From Clostridiaceae bacterium M8S5 (GTDB lineage: Bacteria > Bacillota > Clostridia > Tissierellales > MCWD3), in contig CP118523.1 in the NCBI GenBank assembly GCA_029227815.1, positions 930,001 to 994,000 of the forward strand: a stretch of 64,000 nucleotides of DNA. Reading direction: 5' to 3'. The first letter of the stretch is position 1; the number at the start of each line of letters is the position of its first letter. Shown one piece after another: positions 33,021-42,763 of this stretch. The notes under the pieces are model-generated. The model worked only from the letters and a program-made list of their open reading frames with translations, did no database searches and was not told where the DNA came from. Made by a program: the position numbers and the translations under genes.

Positions 33021-34529
33021 ATGTCTGAGAGCATAGGCAATGGACTTCATAAGCAGAAAAATATAGAAGATATTATTTCGTTGTACAAAGATAATCTACA
33101 ATATGAGCTACATAAACTAAAATACGATAATAAATATATTTTAAACAATGCTTTTAACTCGAGTTATAGAGTATGGTATTACTCGACACTATATGGTGGA
33201 TTAGGGTATTCACCTGCAAATTATATAAAAGGAAGTCTAAAAAAAGAACAAGGATTTGATAAAGAAATCTTTGTGACTCTAAAAACTAGAATAGATTATA
33301 ATAATGAAGTAAGTTTTACTGAGGATTGTAAGCTCTACAGTATACATGAGCATCCAGTAGTAGAGGATTTACTATATATAATGAGAGAAAAAGATAAAAA
33401 TATAAATAATATAGAGAAAATAATGGCTGATATAAGCTATGAAGATAGTGATTATTACAGGTACATAAATTTATTAGCAAATAAAATAACAAAAATACAA
33501 GGATTTGCTAGAATGAGTAAAGGACAGCAGCTTGAAGCTGTGCTTTCACAGGCTATAATTATAAGTAGAAATAAATTAAACGAACTTTTAGATACTGATA
33601 TGTATACGGAAGATTATATGATATCAATACTTGACAATAATAAAGATGTTCAAGAGCTGAAAGTTAAGTATTTGAATGAAAAATATTGTAATAATGATTT
33701 TAAATTTGAACCACATGATATAAATGATACTGATATATTTCATAGACTAGTGCAAGAATATAAAATTAGTAGAGAGATAATAAATAGTAGAGATTTATTT
33801 GATAGAGTCTTTGATAAATATTTTACATGTGTATTCGGATGTTATCTACAGATAATATGTCCATTATACATTAATGAATATGACTTTAATAAAAATATTA
33901 AATTATATTATGCAGAACTTAACGAAGAAAATAGTAAAGCTGATATTTTATACAAAGTACCTCATTATTACAATCTAAGTGAACTAGGCAAAGAGGTAAT
34001 GAGACAATATCGAACAACGCATAAAGGTGACTTGTTTTTAATGTTAGATAATACAGATGATTATCATGAAATACATGATAAAATAATAGATATTAATAGA
34101 AAAAACAACGAATTAAGAAAAGATAGTAGCGATATGATGCATTTACAAGAACCAGAAAAGGATAGTATAGAAGAAAAAATATATTGTTTTTTAATAAAAA
34201 ATGAAGAAGAAATATTAAATGTAGAAATAATGGGAACACAGTCATTAGAAGATTTGCATGAATGTATATATGAGAATTTTTATTTAGAGAATACAGGAAC
34301 ATATTCATTTGTATTAAATAAAGATGAAGATAATGAAGTAGAATATACTACTCCTATATATGAAAGTGGATACAATAGCACAACTGATGGCATAATCAAT
34401 GAACTTGATTTGACATTGTATCAGGAGTTTGTTTATACTTATGATTTTGAAGAAGAGCAAGTATTTGATATACAATTCACAGAAATAAAAGATATGGATT
34501 ATGATGAGCAATATCCAGTATGCAAATAA
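33021..34529 (+). CDS. Hypothetical protein with pRiA4b ORF-3-like C-terminal domain
   Basis: Protein of 502 residues, AAAGGAG before the ATG. The first 370 residues match nothing I recognise; they are mixed charged and aromatic, with no signal or membrane helix, and include a cysteine stretch YFTCVFGCYLQIIC. The C-terminal 110 residues (KIYCFLIKN, SLEDLHECIYENF, FVYTYDFEEEQVFDIQFTEI) fit the pRiA4b ORF-3-like fold, a domain found in plasmid and accessory proteins. It lies directly downstream of the tiny-ORF cluster and is probably accessory. Confidence 0.6.
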   Translation: MSESIGNGLHKQKNIEDIISLYKDNLQYELHKLKYDNKYILNNAFNSSYRVWYYSTLYGGLGYSPANYIKGSLKKEQGFDKEIFVTLKTRIDYNNEVSFTEDCKLYSIHEHPVVEDLLYIMREKDKNINNIEKIMADISYEDSDYYRYINLLANKITKIQGFARMSKGQQLEAVLSQAIIISRNKLNELLDTDMYTEDYMISILDNNKDVQELKVKYLNEKYCNNDFKFEPHDINDTDIFHRLVQEYKISREIINSRDLFDRVFDKYFTCVFGCYLQIICPLYINEYDFNKNIKLYYAELNEENSKADILYKVPHYYNLSELGKEVMRQYRTTHKGDLFLMLDNTDDYHEIHDKIIDINRKNNELRKDSSDMMHLQEPEKDSIEEKIYCFLIKNEEEILNVEIMGTQSLEDLHECIYENFYLENTGTYSFVLNKDEDNEVEYTTPIYESGYNSTTDGIINELDLTLYQEFVYTYDFEEEQVFDIQFTEIKDMDYDEQYPVCK

Positions 34530-34570
34530 ATTGGAAAAAAGAGTGCATACATGTGTTGTTATAAATTGCT

Positions 34571-34598
34571 TTGTTATATTGAAATAATATGTTATAAT
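34571..34598 (+). promoter_or_regulatory. Candidate promoter for formyl-THF cyclo-ligase gene
   Basis: TTGTTA (34571-34576), a 16-base spacer and TATAAT (34593-34598), about 115 bases before the gene. Confidence 0.4.
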
Positions 34599-34714
34599 AT
34601 TAACAAACAATTAAAAGTATTATGAATTTAGTCAATACATATATACTTTATAATAAATAGCTAACATTTTATAGATGTTTGCATACAGAATCCAGTATAA
34701 CTGAGGTGAAAACC

Positions 34715-35278
34715 ATGGACAAAAACCAAACAAGAAAAGACATGCTAAAAATGAGAAGAAGTATGGCATATCAACAAGTAAAGTGCAACAGCGATAAGAT
34801 TAAAAACACACTTATAAATATGGATATAATAAAATCTAGTAAGACAATAATGCTTTACCTTAGTTTTGGCAACGAAGTAGATACTTTTGAATTATTGGAT
34901 TGGTGCTTAGAGAATGGTAAAAATGTAGTAGTGCCATATTGTATAGAAGAAAATAATAAAATGGTGCCATGTAAGATAACTAGCAGAAATGACTTAGAAA
35001 GAAGTCCTCTAGGTTTTTTACAACCTAAAGAGGAACTAATAGATGATATTACATATGATATCGATGTAGTTATAGTTCCAGGTGTTGCATTTGATATAAA
35101 AGGTAACAGGATAGGATTTGGAGGAGGCTATTACGATAGGTTTTTAAGTAGCCATTCTAAAGTAACTACAATAGCACTATGTCATGACTATCAGTTGATA
35201 AAAGAAGTTCAGAAAGATAAATTTGATATACCTATGAACAACATAGTAACAGAAAAGAAGAAAGTAACAATAATATAA
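34715..35278 (+). CDS. 5-formyltetrahydrofolate cyclo-ligase
   Basis: ATP-dependent enzyme converting 5-formyl-THF to 5,10-methenyl-THF (MTHFS/YgfA family). Start at ATG 34715 with GAGGTGA upstream, giving 187 residues. N-terminal basic motif NQTRKDMLKMRR, LYLSFGNEVDT, and the family signature DVVIVPGVAFDIKGNRIGFG followed by GGYYDRFL are present. It precedes the formate-THF ligase and cyclohydrolase genes, forming a folate C1 group, though with a terminator-like hairpin and a promoter between. Confidence 0.95.
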   Translation: MDKNQTRKDMLKMRRSMAYQQVKCNSDKIKNTLINMDIIKSSKTIMLYLSFGNEVDTFELLDWCLENGKNVVVPYCIEENNKMVPCKITSRNDLERSPLGFLQPKEELIDDITYDIDVVIVPGVAFDIKGNRIGFGGGYYDRFLSSHSKVTTIALCHDYQLIKEVQKDKFDIPMNNIVTEKKKVTII

Positions 35279-35396
35279 CATTATTTTAGTCAAATAATGA
35301 AAAATATTAATCAAAGTTTCACTAATATTTTGATTTTAAAAATTAACATTTTCGAAATATTTAAGAAGTATATACACACCAATACACCTTTAATAG

Positions 35397-35434
35397 CTGG
35401 AAATAGCTGAATCATGCTACTCCAGTATTTTTTT
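35397..35434 (+). terminator. Probable terminator after formyl-THF cyclo-ligase gene
   Basis: CTGGA (35397-35401) pairs with TCCAG (35421-35425), with an inner AGC/GCT pair, followed by TATTTTTTT. The remaining 35435-35531 bases show no gene or recognisable riboswitch. Confidence 0.5.
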
Positions 35435-35531
35435 GCTAATGACAAGGAGTGATATTTCCCAGTGCATATTGTAAGTAGACATGATAGAATTGTCTATGTA
35501 GTATTTACATTTAATAAAATCAAAATAAACC

Positions 35532-35560
35532 TTGGAATATCAATATATATTAGTTATAAT
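35532..35560 (+). promoter_or_regulatory. Candidate promoter of fhs-fchA
   Basis: TTGGAA (35532-35537), 17-base spacer, TATAAT (35555-35560), about 85 bases before the start codon. Confidence 0.6.
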
Positions 35561-35644
35561 TAGTAATAAAAGTACTAAAATGTGTTAATAATCTCCGATA
35601 ATAAGTGGAGGTTAATTATATAAAAAACTTGAGGAGGGTAATTG

Positions 35645-37321
35645 ATGGGCTTTAAATCAGATATTGAAATTGCTCAAGAAGCAAAAATGCACGACATCAG
35701 AGAAATTGCTAAAAAAGTAGGTTTAACTGAGGATAATATTGATCTATATGGTAAATATAAAGCAAAGGTTGATTATAACTTACTAAAAAAAGGTAATGGA
35801 AAGAAAGCAAAATTGATTTTAACAACAGCTATAAACCCAACTCCAGCAGGAGAAGGTAAGACAACAACAACGATAGGAGTTGCTGATGCTTTATCAAGCT
35901 TAGGAAAATCTACAATAGTAGCATTAAGAGAGCCATCCTTAGGACCGGTTTTTGGTATTAAAGGAGGAGCTGCAGGTGGAGGATATGCTCAGGTTGTTCC
36001 AATGGAAGACATTAACCTACATTTTACAGGGGATATTCATGCAATGTCAGCAGCAAACAATTTACTAGCTGCTATGATTGATAATCATATATACCAAGGA
36101 AATAGCTTAAATATTGATCCAAGAAGAATTACTTGGAGAAGAGCAGTAGATATGAATGACAGACAATTAAGATTTATTACAGATGGATTAGGTGGAAAAG
36201 CTAATGGTATGCCAAGAGAGGATGGGTTTGATATAACAGTTGCATCAGAGATAATGGCAGCGTTTTGTTTATCAAATGACATTGCAGATTTAAAAGAAAA
36301 GATATCTAAGATAATAGTTGCATATACAAGAGAAGGAAAACCTATAACAGCAAAGGATTTAAATGCACATGGAGCAGTAGCAGCACTATTAAAAGATGCT
36401 CTAAAACCTAATTTAGTGCAGACATTGGAAAGCACACCTGCGTTTGTTCATGGTGGACCGTTTGCGAATATAGCACATGGTTGTAATTCGGTAATAGCTA
36501 CAAAAATGGCAATGCATTTCGCTGATTATGTAGTTACAGAAGCAGGATTTGGTGCTGACTTAGGTGCTGAGAAATTCTTAGATATAAAATGTAGAATGGC
36601 GGATATAAAGCCAGACGCAGTAATAATAGTTGCTACAGTTAGAGCATTAAAATATAACGGTGGAGTAGCAAAAACTGATTTAAATGAAGAGAATTTAGAA
36701 GCATTAGAAAAAGGTCTACCGAACCTATTGAAGCACGTAGAGAATATAACAAAGGTATTTAAATTACCAGCTGTAGTTGCTATAAATAGATTCCCATTAG
36801 ACACAGATGCAGAATTAAAATTAGTAGAAGATAAATGTAAAGAGCTAGGTGTAAATGTTGCATTATCAGAAGTATGGGCTAAAGGCTCAGAAGGTGGTCA
36901 AGCAGTAGCTAAAGAGGTGCTTAGACTAATAGAAGAGGGAGATAGTGATTTCACATATGCGTATGAACTAGACATACCTATTAAGGACAAAATAAAAAGC
37001 ATAGCCCAAAAAGTATATGGTGCAGACGATGTTGATTTTACAGCAGCAGCGACTAAAAAGATCAAAGAATTAGAAAACTTAGGATTTACTAATGTACCAG
37101 TGTGTATTGCTAAGAACCAATATTCATTAACAGATGATCCTAAAAAGTTAGGGAGACCTACAGGATTTAACGTAACAGTTAGAGATGTTACAATATCAGC
37201 AGGAGCTGGATTTATAGTAGCATTAACAGGATCAATAATGAAAATGCCGGGACTTCCAAAAGTACCATCTGCTGAGAAGATTGATGTAGATGAGAATGGT
37301 GTAATAACAGGACTATTCTAA
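35645..37321 (+). CDS. fhs: Formate-tetrahydrofolate ligase
   Basis: ATP-dependent synthesis of 10-formyl-THF from formate. Protein of 558 residues from ATG 35645, preferred over the adjacent TTG because GAGGAGGG lies 6 bases upstream. ATP site [14 protein letters not shown] near residue 64, [29 protein letters not shown]-like [14 protein letters not shown], and a conserved C-terminal MPGLPKVP are seen. Together with the next gene it gives the first two folate steps of the methyl branch of the Wood-Ljungdahl pathway or of purine/serine C1 supply; the other pathway genes are not in this window. Confidence 0.98.
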   Translation: MGFKSDIEIAQEAKMHDIREIAKKVGLTEDNIDLYGKYKAKVDYNLLKKGNGKKAKLILTTAINPTPAGEGKTTTTIGVADALSSLGKSTIVALREPSLGPVFGIKGGAAGGGYAQVVPMEDINLHFTGDIHAMSAANNLLAAMIDNHIYQGNSLNIDPRRITWRRAVDMNDRQLRFITDGLGGKANGMPREDGFDITVASEIMAAFCLSNDIADLKEKISKIIVAYTREGKPITAKDLNAHGAVAALLKDALKPNLVQTLESTPAFVHGGPFANIAHGCNSVIATKMAMHFADYVVTEAGFGADLGAEKFLDIKCRMADIKPDAVIIVATVRALKYNGGVAKTDLNEENLEALEKGLPNLLKHVENITKVFKLPAVVAINRFPLDTDAELKLVEDKCKELGVNVALSEVWAKGSEGGQAVAKEVLRLIEEGDSDFTYAYELDIPIKDKIKSIAQKVYGADDVDFTAAATKKIKELENLGFTNVPVCIAKNQYSLTDDPKKLGRPTGFNVTVRDVTISAGAGFIVALTGSIMKMPGLPKVPSAEKIDVDENGVITGLF

Positions 37322-37340
37322 CTATTAGGAGGTGTGTTTA

Positions 37341-37973
37341 TTGGATTTTGCTAAAATGAGCTGCGAAGAATTCGTTAGAGAACTCAGTGGCAAATCAGCT
37401 GTTCCAGGAGGTGGAGGAGCTGCCGCATTAGTAGGTGCTATAGGTACAGCACTTAGTAGTATGGTATGTAATCTAACAATAGGAAAAAAGAAGTACGCTG
37501 AGTATGAAGAAGAAATAAAAACAATACTTAAAGAAGCTAGAGATATAGAGAAAGAATTGCTTAATATGATAGATGAAGATGCAGTTAACTTTTTACCACT
37601 ATCAAAGGCTTATGGTATAAAAGCAAATACACCAGAAGAAAAAGAACATAAAAATGCTGTGTTGCAAAGTGCATTAAAAAGTGCATGCAGTGTACCTATA
37701 AAAATAGTAGAGACATCATATAAAGCGATAAAACTACATGAAAGGCTAGTAGATAAAGGATCAAGACTAGCCATAAGTGATGTAGGAGTAGGTGTGCAAT
37801 GTCTAAGAGCTGCAATAATAAGTGGGCAATTAAACGTAACAATAAATATAAACTCAATAACAGATGAAGAATATGTTGATAAAGTTAGAAAAGAGACGAC
37901 TAGGCTTGTAACAGAAGGCGTGAGAATCGCAGATGAAGTTTATAAGAAAGTTGAAGAGGTTTTAAATAAATAA
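37341..37973 (+). CDS. fchA: Methenyltetrahydrofolate cyclohydrolase (FchA family)
   Basis: Converts 10-formyl-THF to methenyl-THF; member of the formimino-THF cyclodeaminase fold. Starts at TTG 37341: AGGAGG at 37327-37332 is 8 bases upstream, whereas the in-frame GTG 37332 overlaps that site. Features are the PGGGGAAALVGAIGTAL segment, which is the folate-binding glycine loop of the family, and SDVGVGVQCLRAAI. About 210 residues, normal. It follows fhs by 19 bases. Confidence 0.9.
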   Translation: MDFAKMSCEEFVRELSGKSAVPGGGGAAALVGAIGTALSSMVCNLTIGKKKYAEYEEEIKTILKEARDIEKELLNMIDEDAVNFLPLSKAYGIKANTPEEKEHKNAVLQSALKSACSVPIKIVETSYKAIKLHERLVDKGSRLAISDVGVGVQCLRAAIISGQLNVTININSITDEEYVDKVRKETTRLVTEGVRIADEVYKKVEEVLNK

Positions 37974-37988
37974 AGAAAAGATTTAGAA

Positions 37989-38016
37989 GGGACTATGCTT
38001 GCATAGTTCTTTTTTA
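37989..38016 (+). terminator. Intrinsic terminator of fhs-fchA
   Basis: GGACTATGC (37990-37998) pairs with GCATAGTTC (38001-38009), one G-T pair, followed by six T. Confidence 0.8.
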
Positions 38017-38196
38017 TATGAGTTAAAATTATGTGGAAATACAAATCTAAACAAAATACAGGGAAATATTTAGAAAATCTTTATATTTTCTTTGCTGTTA
38101 TTTTATAGCAATATTGTATACTGTTAAAGGTATCAAAGATCGCCTGCAAAACTCATTAAAACTTATCCAAATGGCAAATAATAGGGGGAAAATGGG

Positions 38197-39462
38197 ATGA
38201 AGAGAATTTTGTGTTTATTTGTAACTACGTGTATGTTGTTAACTGGATGTAATTCACCAAAGATGGTAGACAGAGAGTCATCAAAGCAGATACAAGAACA
38301 GTCATCAGGACTTAATTACGAAACTATACTTTCGAAAAAAGGTGAATTGAATATTGTGAGAAAACCTAAAGCATATCATTATAGTGGTCATAAATATGCA
38401 TATATGACTGAATTGCCAAAATATAATCCAGATTTGAAAGAAAGTTGGCAAGTAGATTTAAGAAGTAGAAATCTTACTAATTTAAATTTAAAGGATGAAC
38501 TTGAAAATTTAATCTATGCTGATTTTAATAGCAAAACCCAATGGCCAGATAAATTACCAGAAGAGTTTGATCCTAAGTTAATAATGGAATTAGGTAAAAA
38601 CCCTGGCCTAGAGATAAGAGAACTTCATAAAAAAGGAATCACAGGGAAAGGGATAGGTATCACAATTCTCGATCAGAGCTTGTTAGTTGACCATATAGAA
38701 TACAAGGACCAGTTAAAATTGTATGAAGAGATTCATTGGTGTGGAGGTCTAGTTGGTATACATGGTCCAGCAGTAGCATCTATAGCAGTAGGCAAGAATG
38801 TTGGAGTAGCACCTGAGGCAAATTTATATTACATTGCTGAAGACACAGCAGAAAGAAATGAAGAAGGGGAGATTGAATATGATCTTACTTGGATAGCAAA
38901 ATCAATAGATCGTATCGTAGAAATCAATAAGACTTTATCTAAAGAAGAAAAAATAAGAGTAATATCAATTTCTTTAGGAATAAATGAAAATATGAAATGT
39001 TATGAAAAAGCACTTAAATCAATTGAAAAGGCAAAGCTGGAAGGAATTTATACTATATATGTAGGCAGTGCTCCATTTAGAGGACTTGGACGTAATCCTT
39101 TAAAAAATGCAGATGACATTAAAGCGTATTCAAAAGGTGAGTACTGGAATGGCTATTATGAAAATAAAGATTTATTAGTTCCAATGGATTCTAGATGTTT
39201 TGCTAGTAATTCAGGCGATTATGATTATATGTTCAATAGAAATGGTGGTGAAAGCTGGTCAACACCATATGTTGCAGGACTATATGCACTAGCGTGTCAA
39301 GTTGACCCTGATATTACACCAGAAACTTTCTGGAAAGTAGCACTTAGTACAGGGGATACAATAACTGACAACAATAGCGAAAGTGGCAAACTTGGAAAAA
39401 TAGTTAATCCAACAAAATTGATGGGAATAATAGAGCAGAACAAAAGTAATGGTTCAAAATAA
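38197..39462 (+). CDS. Lipoprotein subtilisin-like serine peptidase (S8)
   Basis: Predicted surface lipoprotein of 421 residues; lipobox LLTGC at about residues 14-18. The subtilisin triad is visible: Asp in GIGITILDQS (about 159), His in GIHGPAVASIAVG (about 189) and Ser in GGESWSTPYVAG (S353). The oxyanion region reads VISISLGINEN. The usual GTSMATP is GESWSTP, still compatible with activity. An N-terminal segment of about 120 residues between the lipid anchor and the catalytic domain may be a propeptide or spacer. It stands alone. Confidence 0.85.
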   Translation: MKRILCLFVTTCMLLTGCNSPKMVDRESSKQIQEQSSGLNYETILSKKGELNIVRKPKAYHYSGHKYAYMTELPKYNPDLKESWQVDLRSRNLTNLNLKDELENLIYADFNSKTQWPDKLPEEFDPKLIMELGKNPGLEIRELHKKGITGKGIGITILDQSLLVDHIEYKDQLKLYEEIHWCGGLVGIHGPAVASIAVGKNVGVAPEANLYYIAEDTAERNEEGEIEYDLTWIAKSIDRIVEINKTLSKEEKIRVISISLGINENMKCYEKALKSIEKAKLEGIYTIYVGSAPFRGLGRNPLKNADDIKAYSKGEYWNGYYENKDLLVPMDSRCFASNSGDYDYMFNRNGGESWSTPYVAGLYALACQVDPDITPETFWKVALSTGDTITDNNSESGKLGKIVNPTKLMGIIEQNKSNGSK

Positions 39463-39663
39463 TTGCGTCGGAGTGTGTGAAATGTTTTCATTGTAAACAA
39501 TTGTGCATTGGTAAGAAATCAAAGATAATTTTTGCAGTGCAGTAGAGAAGCTGTTTCTAATATTTAAGTAAAAGTGTTGAAGAAATAGCTCCTCTAATTT
39601 ACTACTGAGACACATGTTTTGATTTTCTAGTAACTTTTGCTAAATAGAATATTTTTAAGTCTA

Positions 39664-39716
39664 TAAAAAGTCCATAGGAAATTAGGATATTCTTTACCAA
39701 TATGTAATCTATGGAG
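39664..39716 (-). terminator. Minus-strand terminator of the superoxide dismutase gene
   Basis: TCCATAG (39671-39677) pairs with CTATGGA (39709-39715); read on the minus strand the stem is followed by CTTTTTAT. No other feature is evident in 39463-39663. Confidence 0.5.
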
Positions 39717-39761
39717 AACGGATTCTTTTTACCTCTCAAAGCATGGAGATATCTAGAACTA

Positions 39762-40364
39762 CTATACCAGTCTATTTAACCTCATCATGTTCAGCCTATT
39801 GTTTACAACTCTCCAATCTATATTTTCAATGAAATTTTTTATGTATGTTTTTCTGTCTATACCAAAGTCGATCATATAAGCGTGTTCATAAACATCTAAA
39901 ACTAATAGAGGATAAGCGTTCCAAATAGATCCTACATCATGTGAATCACAGCCAAATATATGTATTCTTTTGTCCATAGAATCAACTGCGACAACAGCCC
40001 AGCCTCTAACCGAGAGAGCTACATCAGTTAGCCTAGTATAAAAATTATCAAGTGTTTTAAAGTCTCTAACAATAAATGATAAAGCATCGCCATAAGGCTC
40101 AGTATTCAAACCAGTCATATTAGAAAAGTAAAGTTCATGTAACTTTACACCATTTAGCGAATAGCTTTCTCCGAGCTTTAAACTTCGCATATCTGAATAA
40201 GTGCTATTTGAATTGGAAAAGTTACTATTCTTAGATAAAATACTCCAAATAATATTGATTTTGTGTACATAGCCTAAGTACAATTTGTAATGCTGATCTA
40301 ATTGATTTAAAGTAAAACCTTGTACAGTTTTAAAATCAAAAGATATAGGTTGAATAGTATACAT
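39762..40364 (-). CDS. Fe/Mn superoxide dismutase family protein
   Basis: Minus-strand protein of 200 residues with GAAAGGATG before its ATG. The four metal ligands of Fe/Mn-SOD are in place: His in LNQLDQHYKLYLGY, His in NGVKLHELYFSNM, and Asp/His in LLVLDVYEHAYMIDFG. GWAVVAVD replaces the usual GWxWL, and the overall sequence is divergent, so activity as a true SOD needs testing. The ligand set is complete. In an anaerobe it would protect against transient oxygen. Confidence 0.82.
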   Translation of the reverse strand: MYTIQPISFDFKTVQGFTLNQLDQHYKLYLGYVHKINIIWSILSKNSNFSNSNSTYSDMRSLKLGESYSLNGVKLHELYFSNMTGLNTEPYGDALSFIVRDFKTLDNFYTRLTDVALSVRGWAVVAVDSMDKRIHIFGCDSHDVGSIWNAYPLLVLDVYEHAYMIDFGIDRKTYIKNFIENIDWRVVNNRLNMMRLNRLV

Positions 40365-40485
40365 AAATTTTCATCCTTTCAGGTAATTTGAGTAAATCTA
40401 TTAAAACTAATCAATACTATATTATGCAATTAAAGTTATGTATATCCCACATTTAAGACTAAAATAAAAAAAGTTAAAAATTTTA

Positions 40486-40514
40486 TTGATTAATTTTAGA
40501 AGACATATTATAAT
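40486..40514 (+). promoter_or_regulatory. Promoter of glnA
   Basis: TTGATT (40486-40491), 17-base spacer and a perfect TATAAT (40509-40514). The expected start near 40521 leaves a leader of about 94 bases that contains the hairpins described next. Confidence 0.75.
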
Positions 40515-40534
40515 AACACTATAATTAAATTTTA

Positions 40535-40548
40535 GGGCAAAGGCGTCC
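40535..40548 (+). promoter_or_regulatory. Hexaloop hairpin, possible ANTAR target
   Basis: GGGC (40535-40538), loop AAAGGC, GTCC (40545-40548). The six-base loop has A at position 1 and G at position 4, the pattern known for RNA targets of ANTAR regulators. Its right arm is the left arm of the terminator at 40545, so the two folds exclude each other. The second hexaloop usually found in such targets is not evident. Confidence 0.5.
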
Positions 40549-40592
40549 ATAATAGTGGGAATTGGTATACCCATTTATTATGGACTTTTTTT
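40545..40592 (+). terminator. Attenuator terminator in the glnA leader
   Basis: GTCCATAATA (40545-40554) pairs perfectly with TATTATGGAC (40576-40585), with an inner TGGG/CCCA pair, followed by seven T. It lies between the promoter and the glnA start, so read-through must be controlled. Confidence 0.85.
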
Positions 40593-40614
40593 ATTATTTT
40601 TTAGGAGGTAAATC

Positions 40615-41949
40615 ATGAATAGAAATTATGACAAAGAAATGGTTTTACAAAAAGCAAAAGAGTTTGATATTGAGTTTATACATTTACAGTTCACGGACAT
40701 ATCAGGGGTAATGAAGAACATATCGATAACTATAGAACAGTTAGAAAAAGCTCTAGACAATGAGATTATGTTTGATGGATCGTCAATAGATGGTTTTGTT
40801 CGAATAGAAGAATCAGATATGTATCTTAGACCTGATCCAACTACATTTGTAGTATTTCCTTGGTCAACGCATGCAAGAGAGGCTAGATTGATTTGTGATG
40901 TATACAATACAGATGGAACTCCATTTGAAGGATGTCCTAGAAATACACTTAAAAGAGTACTAAAGGAAGCAGAAGAACTTGGTTATGAAATGAATGTTGG
41001 ACCAGAGTGTGAATTTTTCTTATTCCATACAGATGAAAAAGGAATGCCTTCTTTAGAAACACATGATAATGCAGCATATTTTGATTTAGCACCAGTAGAT
41101 TTAGGTGGAAATGCTAGAAAAGATATGATACTTACACTAAAAGAAATGGGATTTGAAATAGAGGCATCGCATCATGAATGTGCACCAGGACAGCACGAAA
41201 TAGATTTTAAATATGACAATGCACTAAGAGCAGCAGATAATATAATGACATTTAAAATGGTAGTTAGAATAATAGCACAAAGACATGGATTACACGCTAC
41301 ATTTATGCCTAAACCAGTTCATGGTATAGCAGGTTCAGGGATGCATATAAATATGTCACTTGCACAGTTAGACGGTAAAAATGCGTTCTATGATAAGGAT
41401 AACGAATTAGGGTTATCAAAAGACGCATACCATTACTTGGCAGGTGTTTTAAAGCATGCTAAAGCAATAGCATCAATCACTAACCCAACAATAAATTCAT
41501 ATAAGAGATTAGTACCGGGATATGAAGCACCAGTTCATATAGCATGGTCAGCTAGTAATAGAAGTCCACTAGTTAGAGTACCAGCTAAAAAAGGTCAATC
41601 AACAAGAATAGAACTTAGAAATCCAGATCCTTCAGCTAATCCATACTTAGCATTAGCAGTAGTGCTAAAAGCAGGATTAGACGGTATAAATAACGAACTT
41701 ACTCCACCAGCTCCAGTAAACAGTAATGTATATCATATGGATAAAGGGGAGAGACAAGAGAATGGTATAGATAGCTTACCAGTTAACTTATATGAAGCAG
41801 TTAGATTCCTAAGGAAAGACGAAGTTATCAAAGAAGCTCTGGGTAGACATATTTATAAAAAATTCATAGATTTAGCAAAATACGAATGGGCAGAGTATTC
41901 GCAATTTGTCTCTAAGTGGGAACTAGAGAGATATTTAAAGAAATTCTAG
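40615..41949 (+). CDS. glnA: Glutamine synthetase, type I
   Basis: ATP-dependent synthesis of glutamine from glutamate and ammonia. The 444 residues fit the GS-I-alpha class, which lacks the adenylylation site. Visible motifs: FDGSSIDGF, the ATP-site region [16 protein letters not shown], the [10 protein letters not shown] loop and [17 protein letters not shown] precedes the ATG. Expression is apparently set by the leader terminator upstream and perhaps by the ANTAR regulator encoded 0.8 kb downstream. Confidence 0.98.
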   Translation: MNRNYDKEMVLQKAKEFDIEFIHLQFTDISGVMKNISITIEQLEKALDNEIMFDGSSIDGFVRIEESDMYLRPDPTTFVVFPWSTHAREARLICDVYNTDGTPFEGCPRNTLKRVLKEAEELGYEMNVGPECEFFLFHTDEKGMPSLETHDNAAYFDLAPVDLGGNARKDMILTLKEMGFEIEASHHECAPGQHEIDFKYDNALRAADNIMTFKMVVRIIAQRHGLHATFMPKPVHGIAGSGMHINMSLAQLDGKNAFYDKDNELGLSKDAYHYLAGVLKHAKAIASITNPTINSYKRLVPGYEAPVHIAWSASNRSPLVRVPAKKGQSTRIELRNPDPSANPYLALAVVLKAGLDGINNELTPPAPVNSNVYHMDKGERQENGIDSLPVNLYEAVRFLRKDEVIKEALGRHIYKKFIDLAKYEWAEYSQFVSKWELERYLKKF

Positions 41950-42007
41950 CAAGTTAATTTTATTAATCCTAAAGATATTTTAGAATAAGTTAAAGTACTA
42001 AGCATTG

Positions 42008-42060
42008 AAATATACACGGTTTGAGCGTACTAATGTACGTAATTAGTCGTGTATATTTTA
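42008..42060 (+). terminator. Long terminator structure after glnA
   Basis: AAATATACACG (42008-42018) pairs with CGTGTATATTT (42048-42058) perfectly; an inner CGTAC/GTACG stem (42026-42039) adds a second tier. The T run is short. Confidence 0.7.
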
Positions 42061-42167
42061 ATAGCGCAGTTATTTGTAATTGTAGTGGCCTTTAAAACAA
42101 TAGTTATATTCCTCCTTATGGCAAAATAAAATATATTAATAACAAAAAAGCCATTAGGGGGAAGTAT

Positions 42168-42578
42168 ATGAAAGATTATATTGAACAATTATTCAAGTTT
42201 TTAATAAGTAATATTAACAATGAAAACTTAGACGGGTTATTTGGGAGAAGAAGAGGTAGAAGAAGAAGTTTGATGTCAGGAACAAAAGATATTTCATTTA
42301 ACCTAGACAAAAAAGGGGTATATGATGTTGAAGCAGAGCCATTTGGTGCAGGAATTTCTGTTAATTATGAATTCGTAGTAAATGATCCAAATGCAAACTA
42401 TGATATTACAATTTATTCAAGTGGTGGCGGAGGTGGAGAATACAAAAAAATTCAAGTTGGTCAAAAAGTAAAGGGTGTATTGCAGACGAATAAATCAAGT
42501 AAAACAAAGTTAAAAATAATGATAAAAGCAGATAAAGCAGATGTAGTAGGGCATGCAACAATACATTATAGTGTTTAA
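42168..42578 (+). CDS. Hypothetical protein, basic patch and beta-rich domain (136 aa)
   Basis: Starts at ATG 42168 with AGGGGGA upstream. A helical N-terminus (DYIEQLFKFLISNI) is followed by a very basic stretch (LFGRRRGRRRSLMSG), then a probable beta sandwich with GGGGG and VGHATIHYSV at the end. There is no signal peptide. I recognise no family. It sits between glnA and the ANTAR regulator, with its own spacing, so no functional link can be claimed. Confidence 0.6.
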   Translation: MKDYIEQLFKFLISNINNENLDGLFGRRRGRRRSLMSGTKDISFNLDKKGVYDVEAEPFGAGISVNYEFVVNDPNANYDITIYSSGGGGGEYKKIQVGQKVKGVLQTNKSSKTKLKIMIKADKADVVGHATIHYSV

Positions 42579-42688
42579 CATGAATTTTTTTCTATGGATA
42601 ATTTCAGTTTAATAAAAAAGAGAGTATATTGTAATAAGAAGCTCAAAATAGTATAATAAGAATATACTTATTAATATTGAATATAATA

Positions 42689-42731
42689 ACAAAGTCAAAA
42701 CATATTTAAATATACATAGACTTTGTTTTTA
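42689..42731 (+). terminator. Terminator upstream of the ANTAR gene
   Basis: ACAAAGTC (42689-42696) pairs with GACTTTGT (42719-42726), followed by TTTTTA; an AT-rich palindrome fills the loop. Confidence 0.6.
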
Positions 42732-42763
42732 TATTATATACAGCTTACAAAGGTGGTTATATA

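Noticed and set aside
31366-35502. Shared 12-base word GTCTATGTAGTA at 31367 and near 35492
   Set aside because: Only two copies in AT-rich sequence, with unrelated flanks; likely chance.
35279-35644. THF or ZTP riboswitch before fhs
   Set aside because: I looked for the conserved cores expected upstream of folate genes and found neither; the stretch holds a terminator and a promoter only.
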